43,620 nucleotides of DNA from Salinibacterium sp. (lineage in GTDB: Bacteria > Actinomycetota > Actinomycetes > Actinomycetales > Microbacteriaceae), in NCBI GenBank assembly GCA_004297555.1, contig SCSV01000188.1, positions 1-43,620 on the forward strand. The letters run 5' to 3'. Within the stretch, counting starts at the first letter, position 1, and every line of letters starts with the position of its first letter. Below, piece after piece: positions 19,808-30,192 of the stretch. The position numbers were made by a program, and so were the translations under genes. Below the pieces are notes generated by a model, which did not search any database, was not told the DNA's origin, and saw only the letters and a list, made by a program, of their open reading frames with translations.

Positions 19808-20538
19808 GCTTTCAGTGGCCGTCCTCGAAGATCGACGTCATCAATTCAGCCCTCACCTCGACGGGTGACAACATCGTCACGGCCGCGGACAACGGCTCGG
19901 ACGAATGGAACATCTGTTCGAACACCTACGAGACGTCGCTCGCCTACATCATGGAGAGCCACGGCTGGGGCTATGCGACGCAGGTTGCGGTGTTGCAGCC
20001 GAGCCCGACGCCTCCGCAGGACAGCAACTGGGACACGGCGTATCCGCTGCCGAACGACTGCATTCACATCATCTGGGCCAAGATCAATCAGGATGTGGCC
20101 TCGGCGCTGGGCTCCTCGCAGCCGGTCCTGACCCTCTACAAGATCATGGGCACGCCGACCGGCCCGGTGCTGGTCATCAACGCGCAGGGCGGCCCGCCGC
20201 CGCCGAACCCGCCGCAGACGCCGGCGCAGGTGACGATCAAGTATATCTCAAACTCCGGCGCGCTGTGCGACTCGACCAATGGCACGCCCACCATGATCGT
20301 GGCGCTGCAGACTTACGTGATGTCCGGCATCTACCGGGCACTACACGAGGACGTCACCGAGGCCGATCGAGTTTACCAGGGCGCGGAGAGACTGCTACAG
20401 CAAGCGCGCACCCGCTATGACCAGCAGCTGCCGAAGCGTCAGTTTTTCAATTCCCGCATCACGGCGTCGCGCCGTATCCGTCGGCCCTGGCCCCAAATGG
20501 GCAACAACAGCTGGGGCGGTTCGAACACTCCCGGCTGA
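19804..20538 (+). CDS. tail tubular protein A (T7 gp11-like)
   Basis: 244 residues from TTG 19804. The N-terminal pattern KIDVINSALTSTGDNIV...WNICSNTYETSLAYIMESHGW...PLPNDCIHIIWAKIN is the gatekeeper family of T7-type tails, with the closing helix YQGAERLLQQARTRYDQQLP. Twelve copies bind the portal and seal the packaged head. Translational coupling to the GIY-YIG gene is unusual. Confidence 0.85.
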   Translation: MSFQWPSSKIDVINSALTSTGDNIVTAADNGSDEWNICSNTYETSLAYIMESHGWGYATQVAVLQPSPTPPQDSNWDTAYPLPNDCIHIIWAKINQDVASALGSSQPVLTLYKIMGTPTGPVLVINAQGGPPPPNPPQTPAQVTIKYISNSGALCDSTNGTPTMIVALQTYVMSGIYRALHEDVTEADRVYQGAERLLQQARTRYDQQLPKRQFFNSRITASRRIRRPWPQMGNNSWGGSNTPG

Positions 20539-20546
20539 GGGCCTGA

Positions 20547-22886
20547 ATGGCGATCCCCAAGATCATCGGCGCGCAAACTGACTTCTCGGCTGGCGAACTC
20601 GACGTCACGATGAAGCGTGCCGATGACAACCCGACCAAGAAGGTCGGCGCGCGGCAGATGCTGAACTGGCGCATCCTGAATTCCAAGGCGGCGACAAACC
20701 GCCCGGGCCGGTCGGCGCTGTTCTTCGAGACCGGCCGGGTCGAAGAAGTGCTGATGTCGTCGGGGAATTTCTTCTATCTGGTGTTCGGCGACCGCTATCT
20801 GCGCGTCTACAACGCGAGCGGAACGCAGGTGTTCACGTCGCTGGTGAAGGGTGATGGGTCGACACCGATCCCGTGGACGATCGCGAGCGGCCTTGGCGCC
20901 ATCTGCTGGACGGTTATCGGCCTGTCGATCTACATCACTTACACGGCCGGCTATCCCGCCAACGTGCCGCAGGTGCTGACCTGGGATGGCACGACGGTCG
21001 GCGGTGGATGGACACTGTCGACCTATGCGGAGTCAGTGTCGGCCGGAGGCCAGAAGCGCACGCCGTTCTATCGCATCTCCCCGACCGGCATCACGCTGCT
21101 GCCGAGCAACACCAGCGGAACGATCAACATCATCTTTTCGGCCGCGGTGCTGCAAACCGGAATGGTCGGGACGCGGCTGAGCTATTGCGGCCGCCAGTTG
21201 ACGATCGCCAGCATCGCCGATTCCATGCATGGCACTGCCACCGTCAACGAGCAGCTGCCCGGCTCGGAATCCCTGCCGTTTGCGACGGCGCCGGCCGGCA
21301 TCTTCAACGTCGGCGACGTCGTGACGGGCTCGGTGTCCGGCGCAAAGGGTGTCGTGCTCTCGGTCGCCGCCCTCGCGATCTCGGTGCAACTGATCCCGCC
21401 TATCACGACGTTTGTTGCGACTGATGTCGTTGCCGGCCCGGGCGGGACGCTGGCGATGAACGCCGGCGCGACCGGCGGCGCCCCGGGCGCAGTGGCCGTG
21501 TGGAATGACGAAGTCATGAACGCGTTCCGCGGCTATCCGCAGTCGGTGTTCAACGATCAGGGGCGCCTCGGGTTCACGAACGTGCCGAGCGTTCCCTCAG
21601 GCATCATCTGGTCGACGATCGGCGTCAACAACGATCTATGGGTTGATCCGTTGGTCGCGACGGTGTCGACCGCGAATGCGATCTTCGATCTCGCGCCCGG
21701 CAAGACGCAGGTGCTCTATGTCATCCCCGGCATGGAGTCGAGCGAGTTCGTATTCTGCGACAACGCGATCTATTATATCCCGATCACGGTGCAGAACCCG
21801 CTCGTCCCCGGCAGCGTGCAATTCATCGGCGTGTCCGCCTACGGCAGCCTCGTCAACGTCCAGCCGCGCCGCGCCGAGCAGACCATCATCTACGTCAAGG
21901 CCGGCGGCCTCCAGGTCGGTGCGATCCAGGCACCCGGCGCCTACAATCGCCCTTATATCATCGACAACATCTCAGATCTGCACGCGCATCTATTCGCCGG
22001 CCACACGCCGCAGGCCATCGCGATCCCGACGGCCTCGACCGCGTTCGAGGAGCTGTACATCTACATCTCGTTCACCGGCGGCAGCCTCGTGGTCGGGAAG
22101 TATGCGATGAAAAGCGGCCTGATCGAGGCGGGTGAGGATGGACGGCCCGCGATCGGATGGGCGCCCTGGACGAGCGCCGGCAGTATCCTTTGGCTATCCG
22201 CGTACAGCTCGACCGTGCTGCTGACCAGTTTCTACGCCATCTCCGGCGCTACGCCATACAGCCTGATCGAGCAGTTCGATACCAACTCCTATGTCGACAG
22301 CGCGCTGCTGGTGAACAGTCTGCCGGCGGCAATTGCCGCGCAGAAACCGATCGGCAAAGGGCCGCTCTGGTTCATCGCGGGCGGCACCGTCACGCTGCTG
22401 GACGGGACGCCGCAATATCGGATGATGGGGACCTATCAGGTCGATGCAAACGGCTTCATCATTCCGCAGGGTAATGCGGGCGAGAACCTGTCATCTGGCG
22501 CGCTGGTCGCCGGGCAGCCATGGACGTCGATTCTTGAGCCGTTCGTGCCAGACGCCCCGGCGCAGGGCCGCAGCGTGTCGCAGCGCATGTTCAAGCGACG
22601 CGTGTCACGCATGGCGGTCTATGTGTCGCAGTCGACCGGCTTCCTGCTGGCGCGGCTGTTTGCCGGCCCGATCACGCGCACCTCGCCGCCGCTGGGCACC
22701 ATCATGAACACCTATCGCGTCACCGCATGGAATCAGGACGACGACCCGACGCAGCTGCCGCCACTGCGCGAGGAGGTGCAGCGCTGGCGCCCGATCGGCC
22801 GCGCCTATGACCCGCGTGTCGCTGTCATCAAGGACACCCCGGGACCATTGATTGTTCACGAGATCGGCATCGAGGCTTCGATTTAG
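20547..22886 (+). CDS. tail tubular protein B (nozzle, T7 gp12-like)
   Basis: 779 residues. It starts MAIPKIIGAQTDFSAGELDV, then RQMLNWRILNSKAATNRPGR, the standard opening of podophage nozzle proteins (DFSAGELD, NRPG). A beta-propeller-like body contains EKTQVLYVIP-type strands and QGRLGFTNVPSVPSGIIWST, and the tail is REEVQRWRPIGRAYDPRVAV. Six copies form the tube below tail protein A and carry the fibres. Length is close to T7 gp12 (794). Confidence 0.88.
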   Translation: MAIPKIIGAQTDFSAGELDVTMKRADDNPTKKVGARQMLNWRILNSKAATNRPGRSALFFETGRVEEVLMSSGNFFYLVFGDRYLRVYNASGTQVFTSLVKGDGSTPIPWTIASGLGAICWTVIGLSIYITYTAGYPANVPQVLTWDGTTVGGGWTLSTYAESVSAGGQKRTPFYRISPTGITLLPSNTSGTINIIFSAAVLQTGMVGTRLSYCGRQLTIASIADSMHGTATVNEQLPGSESLPFATAPAGIFNVGDVVTGSVSGAKGVVLSVAALAISVQLIPPITTFVATDVVAGPGGTLAMNAGATGGAPGAVAVWNDEVMNAFRGYPQSVFNDQGRLGFTNVPSVPSGIIWSTIGVNNDLWVDPLVATVSTANAIFDLAPGKTQVLYVIPGMESSEFVFCDNAIYYIPITVQNPLVPGSVQFIGVSAYGSLVNVQPRRAEQTIIYVKAGGLQVGAIQAPGAYNRPYIIDNISDLHAHLFAGHTPQAIAIPTASTAFEELYIYISFTGGSLVVGKYAMKSGLIEAGEDGRPAIGWAPWTSAGSILWLSAYSSTVLLTSFYAISGATPYSLIEQFDTNSYVDSALLVNSLPAAIAAQKPIGKGPLWFIAGGTVTLLDGTPQYRMMGTYQVDANGFIIPQGNAGENLSSGALVAGQPWTSILEPFVPDAPAQGRSVSQRMFKRRVSRMAVYVSQSTGFLLARLFAGPITRTSPPLGTIMNTYRVTAWNQDDDPTQLPPLREEVQRWRPIGRAYDPRVAVIKDTPGPLIVHEIGIEASI

Positions 22887-23342
22887 ATGGGCGCAGCAGC
22901 AGCATCGGCGGCGTCGGTCGCCTCTCTCGGAATGACGGTTGCCGGCGACATCATGGGCGGCAGCGCGAAGCAGGCTGCCAATGACTACCAGGCCGCGCGG
23001 CTGGAGCAGGCGGCGCAGTTCGGTAAGACACAGGCGGCGCTGACCGACGCCACGATGCGCGAGAACCTGAACAACACGATCGGCACGATCGACGCGGTGC
23101 GCGCCGCTGCCGGAGTTGATCCGAGCTCGCCGACCACCTCGGCCATGGTCGAAATGAACACCGAGCGATCCAACCGGCAGCGCCTGGCCGCGGTCGGCAC
23201 GATCAATTCGCAGGTCGCCGAGCAGGAGGCCAGCGCGAAATACCTGCGCGAGGCCGGCGATTTTGCGGTGACGCAGAGCTACGTGAAGGCCGGGACGGAC
23301 GTGTTCAGCGCAGTGGCGAAATCACCTTTTGGGTTTGGATAG
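22887..23342 (+). CDS. internal virion protein, T7 gp14-like
   Basis: 151 residues. Hydrophobic Ala-rich start (GAAAASAASVASLGMTVAGD), then long helices (YQAARLEQAAQFGKTQAALT, AVRAAAGVDPSSPTTSAMVE, QVAEQEASAKYLREAGDFAV). The pattern and position fit gp14-type ejection proteins, which form an outer-membrane pore at infection. The start codon follows the nozzle stop directly. Confidence 0.75.
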   Translation: MGAAAASAASVASLGMTVAGDIMGGSAKQAANDYQAARLEQAAQFGKTQAALTDATMRENLNNTIGTIDAVRAAAGVDPSSPTTSAMVEMNTERSNRQRLAAVGTINSQVAEQEASAKYLREAGDFAVTQSYVKAGTDVFSAVAKSPFGFG

Positions 23343-23345
23343 AGC

Positions 23346-26300
23346 ATGGTCGACCTTCCCTCGATCCCGAATGCCATCCCGAACCTGCAGGCGCCGCGGT
23401 CCAGCCTGTCGCCCGGCCAGATCGCCGCGCCCTATCAGGAGCTCGCCGACAATCTGACCAAGGCCGGCGAGGTGATGCAGGAGGACGTCGCCAAGCCGCT
23501 TGCCAAGAAGGCTGGCGAGGCCGCGGTGTCGGAGGATGGCAAGACCATCACGCAGCCGTCTTTCCCGATCCTGGGGCCGGCCTCGGCCGAGTTCGCCCGC
23601 GCCGCCCGGTTCACTGCGCTCGCCCGGATGACGCCGGAGATCGAGAACGGGATTGCCAAGATCCGGATCGAGCATGCCAATGATCCGGAGGGCTATCAGA
23701 AGGCGGTCAAGTCCTACAAGGATAGCTATCTCGCCGGCGATCAGGAGAAGGGCATCTCGCCGATCAGCGATCCCACGCTGAAGGGCCCGGTCGAAAAGAC
23801 CATCCTGGAGCACGCCGGCGCCGGCTATCGCTCGGTGCTGGAGCAGACAAATCAGACCAACGTCACCAACGCCAAGACCGCGATCACCTCGCAGATCACG
23901 GACCTGTCGAACAAGATGGCGCAGTCGGCCTATTCCGGCGGGGTCGATACGCCCGAATACCAGCGGATGCAGGGTGATCTCGGCGCGCTCTACCGCCAGA
24001 TGGGCGCCGATCCGCGCATGGGCTACCCGAAGGAGCGGATCGACTCCGAACTGTCACAGATGATCAGTCAGCAGCGCACCATGGCGCTGGCCGGTCAGGC
24101 TGTCCGGATGATGGACGCGGACAGCCCGACCGCGCGCGCCGACGCGAAGAAGTGGCTGATCGACAAGGTCTACAACGACCCGACGCTGAACCTGACGCTG
24201 GCGCAGCGTCACCAGGCGGTCACCACCGCCATGGGGCTGATGGAGGCGCGCTCGGCCGACAACAAGGCGCTGATCGACGCCAACAAGGCGACGGCCACCA
24301 GCCTGCTGACCCAGCTGCACACCAACGCGCCGTACAACCCGATCACGGTCAACGACGCGATCGACAACGCGCGCAAGCTCGGCGACGTCGAGAGCTATTA
24401 CAAGCTGACCTTCGCCAAGGGCATGCACGACTGGGATTCGGCGATCCGCGCCGCGCCGCTGCCGCAGCAGCTGGCCGGGTTGCGCTCGCTCGACAGCACG
24501 CAGGCCAGCAACCAGGCGATGCAGTTCTTCACCGGCCGGGGCTACAGCCGGGAGGCCGCGGCGGGCATCGTCGGCAATCTGATCCAGGAAAGCGGGCTCA
24601 ACCCGAGCATGGTGCACGACCAGGGCACCGGGCTCGGCATCGCCGGCCACCGGCTGGAGCGGCTGGACGCGATGAAGGCTTATGCGGCGTCGGTCGGCAA
24701 GCCGGTGACCGACTTCCAGACCCAGCTCGAGTTCATCGACAAGGAGCTGCAGACCACGGAGGCTGGCGTCGGCGCGCGGCTGAAGGCTGCCAAGACGCCG
24801 CAGGAAGCCGCCGCCGCCTTCATCGACTACGAGCGGCCGCAGGGCTGGACCGCCGCCAATCCGTCGGCCGGCCATGGTTTCGCGAACCGGGTCAACAACG
24901 CGGCCGCGGTCTATGGCGGCGCTCCGGCGGGCCCACAGACCGGCGCCGGTGCGGCATGGTTCAACGAGGCCCGGGTCGAGCAGGTCGCGCGCACCCGCGA
25001 ATACCTCAAAGGGCAGGCGCCCGATATCGTCGAGACCACGATCAGCCGGCTGAACAAGACCGGCGATGTTCCGGATTCCGACCTGAAGAACGTCTCGGAG
25101 CTGCTCCGCGAGACCGGCCGTGACGACCTCCGCGAGAAGCTCGATGTCGCGTTGCGAGGGCACTATGCCGTAGACGAGTTGAACAAACTGCCGCAGTCGG
25201 TCCGCGAGGCGTGGCTTACGCAGACCACGCCGGAGGCCGCGCAGAGCAATTTCGCGTTCAAGGTGCAGGAGGCCATAAAGACCGGCATTCAGGCAACTGA
25301 GAATGCCATGAAGGAAACCCCTTATTCGACCTATGCGACGCGGACCAAAGCGCTGCCGCCGGCCGCCTACGACTTCTCCAAGCCGGACACGATCGGTGCT
25401 ACCGCGACGCTGCGCGCTGGCCAGCAGCGGGCGATCCGCGCCAATGACGAATCCGGCCCGATCTCGGTGTTCGAGGGCAAGGAGGGGGAGGCGTTCGGCA
25501 ACCTGCTGACCAACGGCGACCCCAAGGCGGCCGCGCAGGCGCTGTCCGGGCTCGCCGGTCTGCCGGACGACGTTTATCAGGCCACGCTGGCCCAGAAACC
25601 GGTCGCTGATGCGGTGGCCGGCATGATGGGCTCCAAGGACCCGGCGCGGATGTCGGCCGCCATGCAGGCCGCTGACAAGCTCTGGAGGGCATCCCCGGCC
25701 GATGCCGAGGCGGCGCTGGGCAAGTCGGCGATGACCAAGATGCAGGCATGGCAGGGGCTGCAGGGCGCGTTCAGCGCGCCGGAGATCGCCGAGCGGCTGA
25801 ACGCGGGCGACGAGCCCTCGACGCTCAAGGCGCGGCAGGCCGCCAAGGACGAGGCCGAGAAGGAGACCAGCAGCCTGTCGCCGTCCGACATGGCCTACAA
25901 GCTCGGCTCGGGCTGGTGGGGCATCGGCCGGCTGACCGGCTCGACCCCGTCGGCGCCGTTCGACAGCATCAAGGGCGGCGAACTTGTCAACGATTACCGC
26001 ACGACCTACACCGCGTTGCGGGCCTATGGCGTGGACGCCAGCCGTGCGTCGGACTTGGCCGTCCAGCGGCTGCAGGCGACATGGGGCGTCTCGGGCGCGG
26101 CCGGCAACCAGATCATGAAGAACCCGCCGGAGAAGTTCTATCCCACGGTTGATGGGTCGCACGATTGGATCAAAGCGGACCTCCGGGATTGGGTCGCATC
26201 GAAGCGTGGCGCGCAATTCGCGGGTGAGGGCGCCGTTCTGGAGCCGGGTGTTGCCGATGCCTTGCCATCCAGGAACTGGACGATCGAGGGCCTTGTTGCC

Positions 26301-26516
26301 GACCGGCAGACCCAAGCCGAGATTGCGGCGGGCAGGCCACCGACCTATCAGGTCGCGATCCGGAAGCCCGACGGCAATCTCGACCTGATCGAAAGTCGAG
26401 TGGTCTTCGACGCGAAGAATCATATCGCGGAAGCGGGAGCCAAGGCCGAGCAGCGCCGGCAGACCGTCGACTTCATGCGCTCCAACCAGTTCCAGGCCGG
26501 AGCGCCGCAGCCATGA
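23346..26516 (+). CDS. internal virion protein with phage tail lysozyme domain
   Basis: 1056 residues. The N-terminal 390 or so are helical. Residues about 390-525 form a phage tail lysozyme (PF18013) domain: QFFTGRGYSREAAAGIVGNL, then IQESGLNPSMVHDQGTGLGI with the probable catalytic Glu near 415, and FIDYERPQGWTAANPSAGHG. The remainder is long helical repeats. It corresponds to T7 gp15/gp16-type ejection proteins that open peptidoglycan and form the trans-envelope channel. In T7 the lysozyme-like activity sits in gp16, so the domain is arranged differently here. Confidence 0.85.
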   Translation: MVDLPSIPNAIPNLQAPRSSLSPGQIAAPYQELADNLTKAGEVMQEDVAKPLAKKAGEAAVSEDGKTITQPSFPILGPASAEFARAARFTALARMTPEIENGIAKIRIEHANDPEGYQKAVKSYKDSYLAGDQEKGISPISDPTLKGPVEKTILEHAGAGYRSVLEQTNQTNVTNAKTAITSQITDLSNKMAQSAYSGGVDTPEYQRMQGDLGALYRQMGADPRMGYPKERIDSELSQMISQQRTMALAGQAVRMMDADSPTARADAKKWLIDKVYNDPTLNLTLAQRHQAVTTAMGLMEARSADNKALIDANKATATSLLTQLHTNAPYNPITVNDAIDNARKLGDVESYYKLTFAKGMHDWDSAIRAAPLPQQLAGLRSLDSTQASNQAMQFFTGRGYSREAAAGIVGNLIQESGLNPSMVHDQGTGLGIAGHRLERLDAMKAYAASVGKPVTDFQTQLEFIDKELQTTEAGVGARLKAAKTPQEAAAAFIDYERPQGWTAANPSAGHGFANRVNNAAAVYGGAPAGPQTGAGAAWFNEARVEQVARTREYLKGQAPDIVETTISRLNKTGDVPDSDLKNVSELLRETGRDDLREKLDVALRGHYAVDELNKLPQSVREAWLTQTTPEAAQSNFAFKVQEAIKTGIQATENAMKETPYSTYATRTKALPPAAYDFSKPDTIGATATLRAGQQRAIRANDESGPISVFEGKEGEAFGNLLTNGDPKAAAQALSGLAGLPDDVYQATLAQKPVADAVAGMMGSKDPARMSAAMQAADKLWRASPADAEAALGKSAMTKMQAWQGLQGAFSAPEIAERLNAGDEPSTLKARQAAKDEAEKETSSLSPSDMAYKLGSGWWGIGRLTGSTPSAPFDSIKGGELVNDYRTTYTALRAYGVDASRASDLAVQRLQATWGVSGAAGNQIMKNPPEKFYPTVDGSHDWIKADLRDWVASKRGAQFAGEGAVLEPGVADALPSRNWTIEGLVADRQTQAEIAAGRPPTYQVAIRKPDGNLDLIESRVVFDAKNHIAEAGAKAEQRRQTVDFMRSNQFQAGAPQP

Positions 26517-29500
26517 CCGCAATGGATGCGCCGTCAGATCCCGCATTCGGCCTGCGCACCGAGCAGGGCGGCCCGCCCGCGGCGCAGGAATCTCCATCGT
26601 TTGGGGACGTGATCATTCCGGCTTTCCGGCAGACGAACACCGTCGTGTCGGCGATCCAGTACTTGCGCAATTCCGGCGAATACGAGCCAGTGCCCAGTTA
26701 CAATCCGATCGACGACATCAAGGGCTGGAGGGATCAGAAATACCTCGCCGACCATGCAATGAAGTTCGTCGGCTCGCAATCCCCGGCCGATACCTATGCC
26801 ATCAAGGACCAGATCGACACCGAGGAGGAAGACCGGCGCCTGCTGGCGTCGAGCGGGAAAATCGGCTTCGTGGCCACGGCGGTAGCTGGCGCGCTCGATC
26901 CGACCATGCTGCTGCCCGGCGGCGTCGGCATCGACGCGGCGAAAGGCGGCCTGACCTTCACCAAGGCGGCAGTTGCAACCGGCAAGGCCGGGCTGCTGGC
27001 GACCACCGCGCAGGAGGTGCTGCTGCACGGCACCCAGCAGACCCGCACGTTCGAGGAATCGGCGCTCAACGTCGCCAGCGGGACGCTGCTGTCGGCGCTG
27101 ATCGGCGGCGGCGCGACGGCGTTCCTGTCGCCGACGGAGCGGGCCGCCGTGGAGGCCAAGCTGTCGGCCGACCGCGCGGACATGAACGCGCACGCGGGCA
27201 ATCCGCCGACGGGAGAGATGCCCGTGGCGCCGCCGTCTTCCGGCGTGGCCTATCCCGTGGCCGCCGGCGCTGCCGCGTCCGACACCCGAAAGCTCGAGCT
27301 GGTCGATTTCGGCCTGAACCAGATCCCCGGCGTCTCGCGGCTGGTCGAGAAGACCTCGCCGATGCAGCGGGTGTTCGGCGCCGACAGCCCAACGGCGCGG
27401 CGCACAGGCGCGGACCTTGCCGAGACCTCGCTCCTGTTCAAGGAGAATCTGGAAGGCGGCGTCACCACGGCGGGGCCCGCGCTCGACCGTGAGGCCCGGC
27501 TGCTGATCCACCAGGGCCAAGTCGCGACCGGCGACGAGTTGTCCCGGCTATTCTCGGAATACCGCTATGGCGAGCATGTCCGGGCGCCGCGCGCGCGCGA
27601 CACGCTGCAGGGCATCACCGGCCAACGCCCCGAAGGCAAGATGTCGTTCTCCGAATTCAAGGAGGCGGTCAGCGACGCGCTCCGGAACGGCGACCAGCAC
27701 GAAATCCCACAGGTTCAGCAGGCCGCGCAGACCATCCGCAACAAGGTGTTCGAACCGTGGAAGAAACGGGCGATCGACGCCGGACTGCTGCCGGAGAACG
27801 TCGGGGTCAAGACGGCCGACAGCTACCTGTCCCGGCTCTACAACAAGCAGGCCATCACGGCGCGGCGGCCGGAGTTCGTCGACCGGGTGACCGACTGGCT
27901 GTGGGGTGACCAGCAGGCCAAGGCCGAGGCGCAGACCAAGATCGGCGCCTATCACGGCGCGCTGCAGTCGCACGAAGCCACGATCGGCAAGATCCAGGAC
28001 CGGATCACCAAGTTGGAGGTCGATGCCGACGTGATCGCGGCGCGGCAGGAGGAGACCACCCGCCTCAACAAGGCGGCCAATCAGCGCGCGCGAAAGCTCC
28101 GCGAGGGTGCCGATCAGGACACGCTGCCGCTACAGAACGCGCAGGGCGGGGCGGCGTTCGAGACCCTGGCGCGCAACCGCGGCAATCTGCTGGCCGATCG
28201 TGCATCCGCCAAGCTGGCCGAAATCGAGACGCTCGAGCAGAAGCTGGCCACCGAGACCGCCAGCCGGGATTCGATGCGTGCCAAGATCGAGGATGAGATC
28301 GGCCGCTGGGAGGGCAAATCGACCAAGGAGGCCAAGGCGGCGCTGAAGGCCCGTGGCGAGGCCGAGCAGGCGCGCACGGCTGCGATCGAGGCCGGCACGT
28401 CCAAGAGCAAGGGCGAGCGGCTGGGCAGCGCGGACAAGGCCGTGGACCGGGCCGTGGCGCGCATCATGGAATCGGACCGCAGCCTAACCCGCGACGAGCT
28501 CCGATCGCGCGCGCAAGAGATCACCGACCGCATCATCGGCTCGCCCGATGGCCGGCTGCCCTATGATCTCGGCATGGAGCACGGCACGGCGTTCGGCGGC
28601 TCCGGCGAGGCCCCGCGCGGTGCGCTCGCCGCCCGCGAGTTCAACATCCCGGACGCCACGATCAAGGACTTCCTGGAAAACGACATCGAGCACATCATCG
28701 CCACCCACCTGAAGACCATGGTCCCGGACGTACTGCTGACCGAGAAGTTCGGCGACACCCGGATGACCGAGGCGTTCCGCAAGATCAACGACGAGTACGC
28801 CGCGATGGTCGATGCGGCCAAATCCGAGAAGGAGCGCGGCCGGCTGGAGAAGGAGCGGCAGGGCGTGATCGACGATCTCGCCGCGATCCGCGACCGCATC
28901 CGGGGCACCTACGCGATCTCGTCCGAGCTCCCGATGCGCAACGCCGCGCGCGCCGCCAACGTGCTGAAGAACTACAACGTGCTGACCTCGATGGGCTCGG
29001 CCGCACTGTCCAGCCTGCCCGACATGGCGGGCTCGGTGATGCGCCACGGCCTGACCTCGACCTTCCGAGACGCTTGGGTGCCGTTCTTCCAGTTCCTGAC
29101 CCAGCAGTCCGACGCCTGGCAGGAGGCGGGCCGACAGTATCGCGCCATGGGCATCGCGGTGGAATCCGTGCTCGCCAGCCGTCACCACGCGTTGACCGAC
29201 ACGCTGGACACCTACCATCCGCAGTCCCGCGTCGAGCGGACCATGCAGTGGGCGACCGGCAAGTTCCAATTCGTCAACATGCTGGCGCCGTGGACCGACT
29301 TCGCCAAGATCAACGCCTCGATGGTGGCCGGCTCCGAGCTGCTGCGCGCGGTCAAAGCGGCCTCGGAGGGCACTGCCTCGGCGCGGATGCTGCGGACCCT
29401 GGGTGAGTCCGGGGTCGAACCGCACATGGCCGATCGAATCGCCAAGGCGTTCGAGACCGGCGGCGAGATCCGCGATGGCGTGCACCTGCCGAATACGGCC

Positions 29501-30175
29501 GAATGGACCGACGCCGAGGCCCGCCGGGTATTCGAGGGTGCGGTCGCGCGCGATGCCGATATCGCCGTGGTCACGCCAGGACAAGAGAAGCCCTTGATCA
29601 TGAGTCACCCGCTGCTCAGTATCCTATTCCAATTCAAATCCTTTACTGCCGCAGCAACAGAACGAGTTCTCATCTCGAATTTGCAACGACGTGATGCCCA
29701 AGTTCTGCAAGGCATGATTTTTTCGATGGGCTTGGGAATGCTGTCGTACAAGCTCAACTCGCTGACAGGTGGATCGCCGACGAGCGATAAGCCTCAGGAT
29801 TGGGTGAAAGAAGCCATCTCGCGAGGCAACCTACTTGGCTGGTTTGAAGAAGGGAACGCCCTGGCCTCCAAGGCCACGCGCGGCGGCGTCGACATCTATC
29901 GCATGATCGGCGCCGACAAGCCGCTATCGCGCTACGCGAGCCGCTCGGCGATGGACCAGCTCCTCGGCCCGACCGCCGGCAAGATCGGCGGCATCATCCA
30001 GGGCGTGCAAGCCGTATCTCGACCGAGCGAATGGAATGAGGCCGATAGCAAGGCAATCCGCCGGCTCGTTGCCGGGCAGAACGTGTTCTATCTCCGCCGC
30101 CTGTTCGATCAGGTCGAGGCCAGCGGCAATAATGCGTTCGGCATCCCGATGAAGGCCAAGCCAGAGAACCGCTGA
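26513..30175 (+). CDS. internal virion (ejectosome) protein, T7 gp16-like C-terminus
   Basis: 1220 residues. The N-terminal region has hydrophobic stretches (GFVATAVAGALDPTMLLPGG). A long coiled-coil middle follows (about 480-640: HEATIGKIQDRITKLEVDAD, KLAEIETLEQKLATETASRD). The C-terminal domain has LLSILFQFKSFTAAATERVL and RGGVDIYRMIGADKPLSRYA, typical of the last part of podophage ejection proteins. Bases about 29590-29870 are visibly AT-richer than the flanks, suggesting a recombined segment. ATGA-type overlap with the preceding gene. Confidence 0.82.
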   Translation: MTAMDAPSDPAFGLRTEQGGPPAAQESPSFGDVIIPAFRQTNTVVSAIQYLRNSGEYEPVPSYNPIDDIKGWRDQKYLADHAMKFVGSQSPADTYAIKDQIDTEEEDRRLLASSGKIGFVATAVAGALDPTMLLPGGVGIDAAKGGLTFTKAAVATGKAGLLATTAQEVLLHGTQQTRTFEESALNVASGTLLSALIGGGATAFLSPTERAAVEAKLSADRADMNAHAGNPPTGEMPVAPPSSGVAYPVAAGAAASDTRKLELVDFGLNQIPGVSRLVEKTSPMQRVFGADSPTARRTGADLAETSLLFKENLEGGVTTAGPALDREARLLIHQGQVATGDELSRLFSEYRYGEHVRAPRARDTLQGITGQRPEGKMSFSEFKEAVSDALRNGDQHEIPQVQQAAQTIRNKVFEPWKKRAIDAGLLPENVGVKTADSYLSRLYNKQAITARRPEFVDRVTDWLWGDQQAKAEAQTKIGAYHGALQSHEATIGKIQDRITKLEVDADVIAARQEETTRLNKAANQRARKLREGADQDTLPLQNAQGGAAFETLARNRGNLLADRASAKLAEIETLEQKLATETASRDSMRAKIEDEIGRWEGKSTKEAKAALKARGEAEQARTAAIEAGTSKSKGERLGSADKAVDRAVARIMESDRSLTRDELRSRAQEITDRIIGSPDGRLPYDLGMEHGTAFGGSGEAPRGALAAREFNIPDATIKDFLENDIEHIIATHLKTMVPDVLLTEKFGDTRMTEAFRKINDEYAAMVDAAKSEKERGRLEKERQGVIDDLAAIRDRIRGTYAISSELPMRNAARAANVLKNYNVLTSMGSAALSSLPDMAGSVMRHGLTSTFRDAWVPFFQFLTQQSDAWQEAGRQYRAMGIAVESVLASRHHALTDTLDTYHPQSRVERTMQWATGKFQFVNMLAPWTDFAKINASMVAGSELLRAVKAASEGTASARMLRTLGESGVEPHMADRIAKAFETGGEIRDGVHLPNTAEWTDAEARRVFEGAVARDADIAVVTPGQEKPLIMSHPLLSILFQFKSFTAAATERVLISNLQRRDAQVLQGMIFSMGLGMLSYKLNSLTGGSPTSDKPQDWVKEAISRGNLLGWFEEGNALASKATRGGVDIYRMIGADKPLSRYASRSAMDQLLGPTAGKIGGIIQGVQAVSRPSEWNEADSKAIRRLVAGQNVFYLRRLFDQVEASGNNAFGIPMKAKPENR

Positions 30176-30185
30176 GTGCGTTGCG
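30176..30185 (+). promoter_or_regulatory. late motif GTGCGTTGCG, copy 3
   Basis: Starts one base after the stop codon of the gp16-like gene, 61 bases before the next ATG. The GCGGCGG extension is shared with copies 2 and 4. Confidence 0.5.
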
Positions 30186-30192
30186 GCGGTAT

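Noticed and set aside
24054..26597. 847-codon open frame on the minus strand
   Set aside because: It lies fully antisense to the lysozyme-bearing virion protein, has Arg/Leu/Gly-rich composition typical of the complement of GC-rich coding DNA, and shows no domain or ribosome site.
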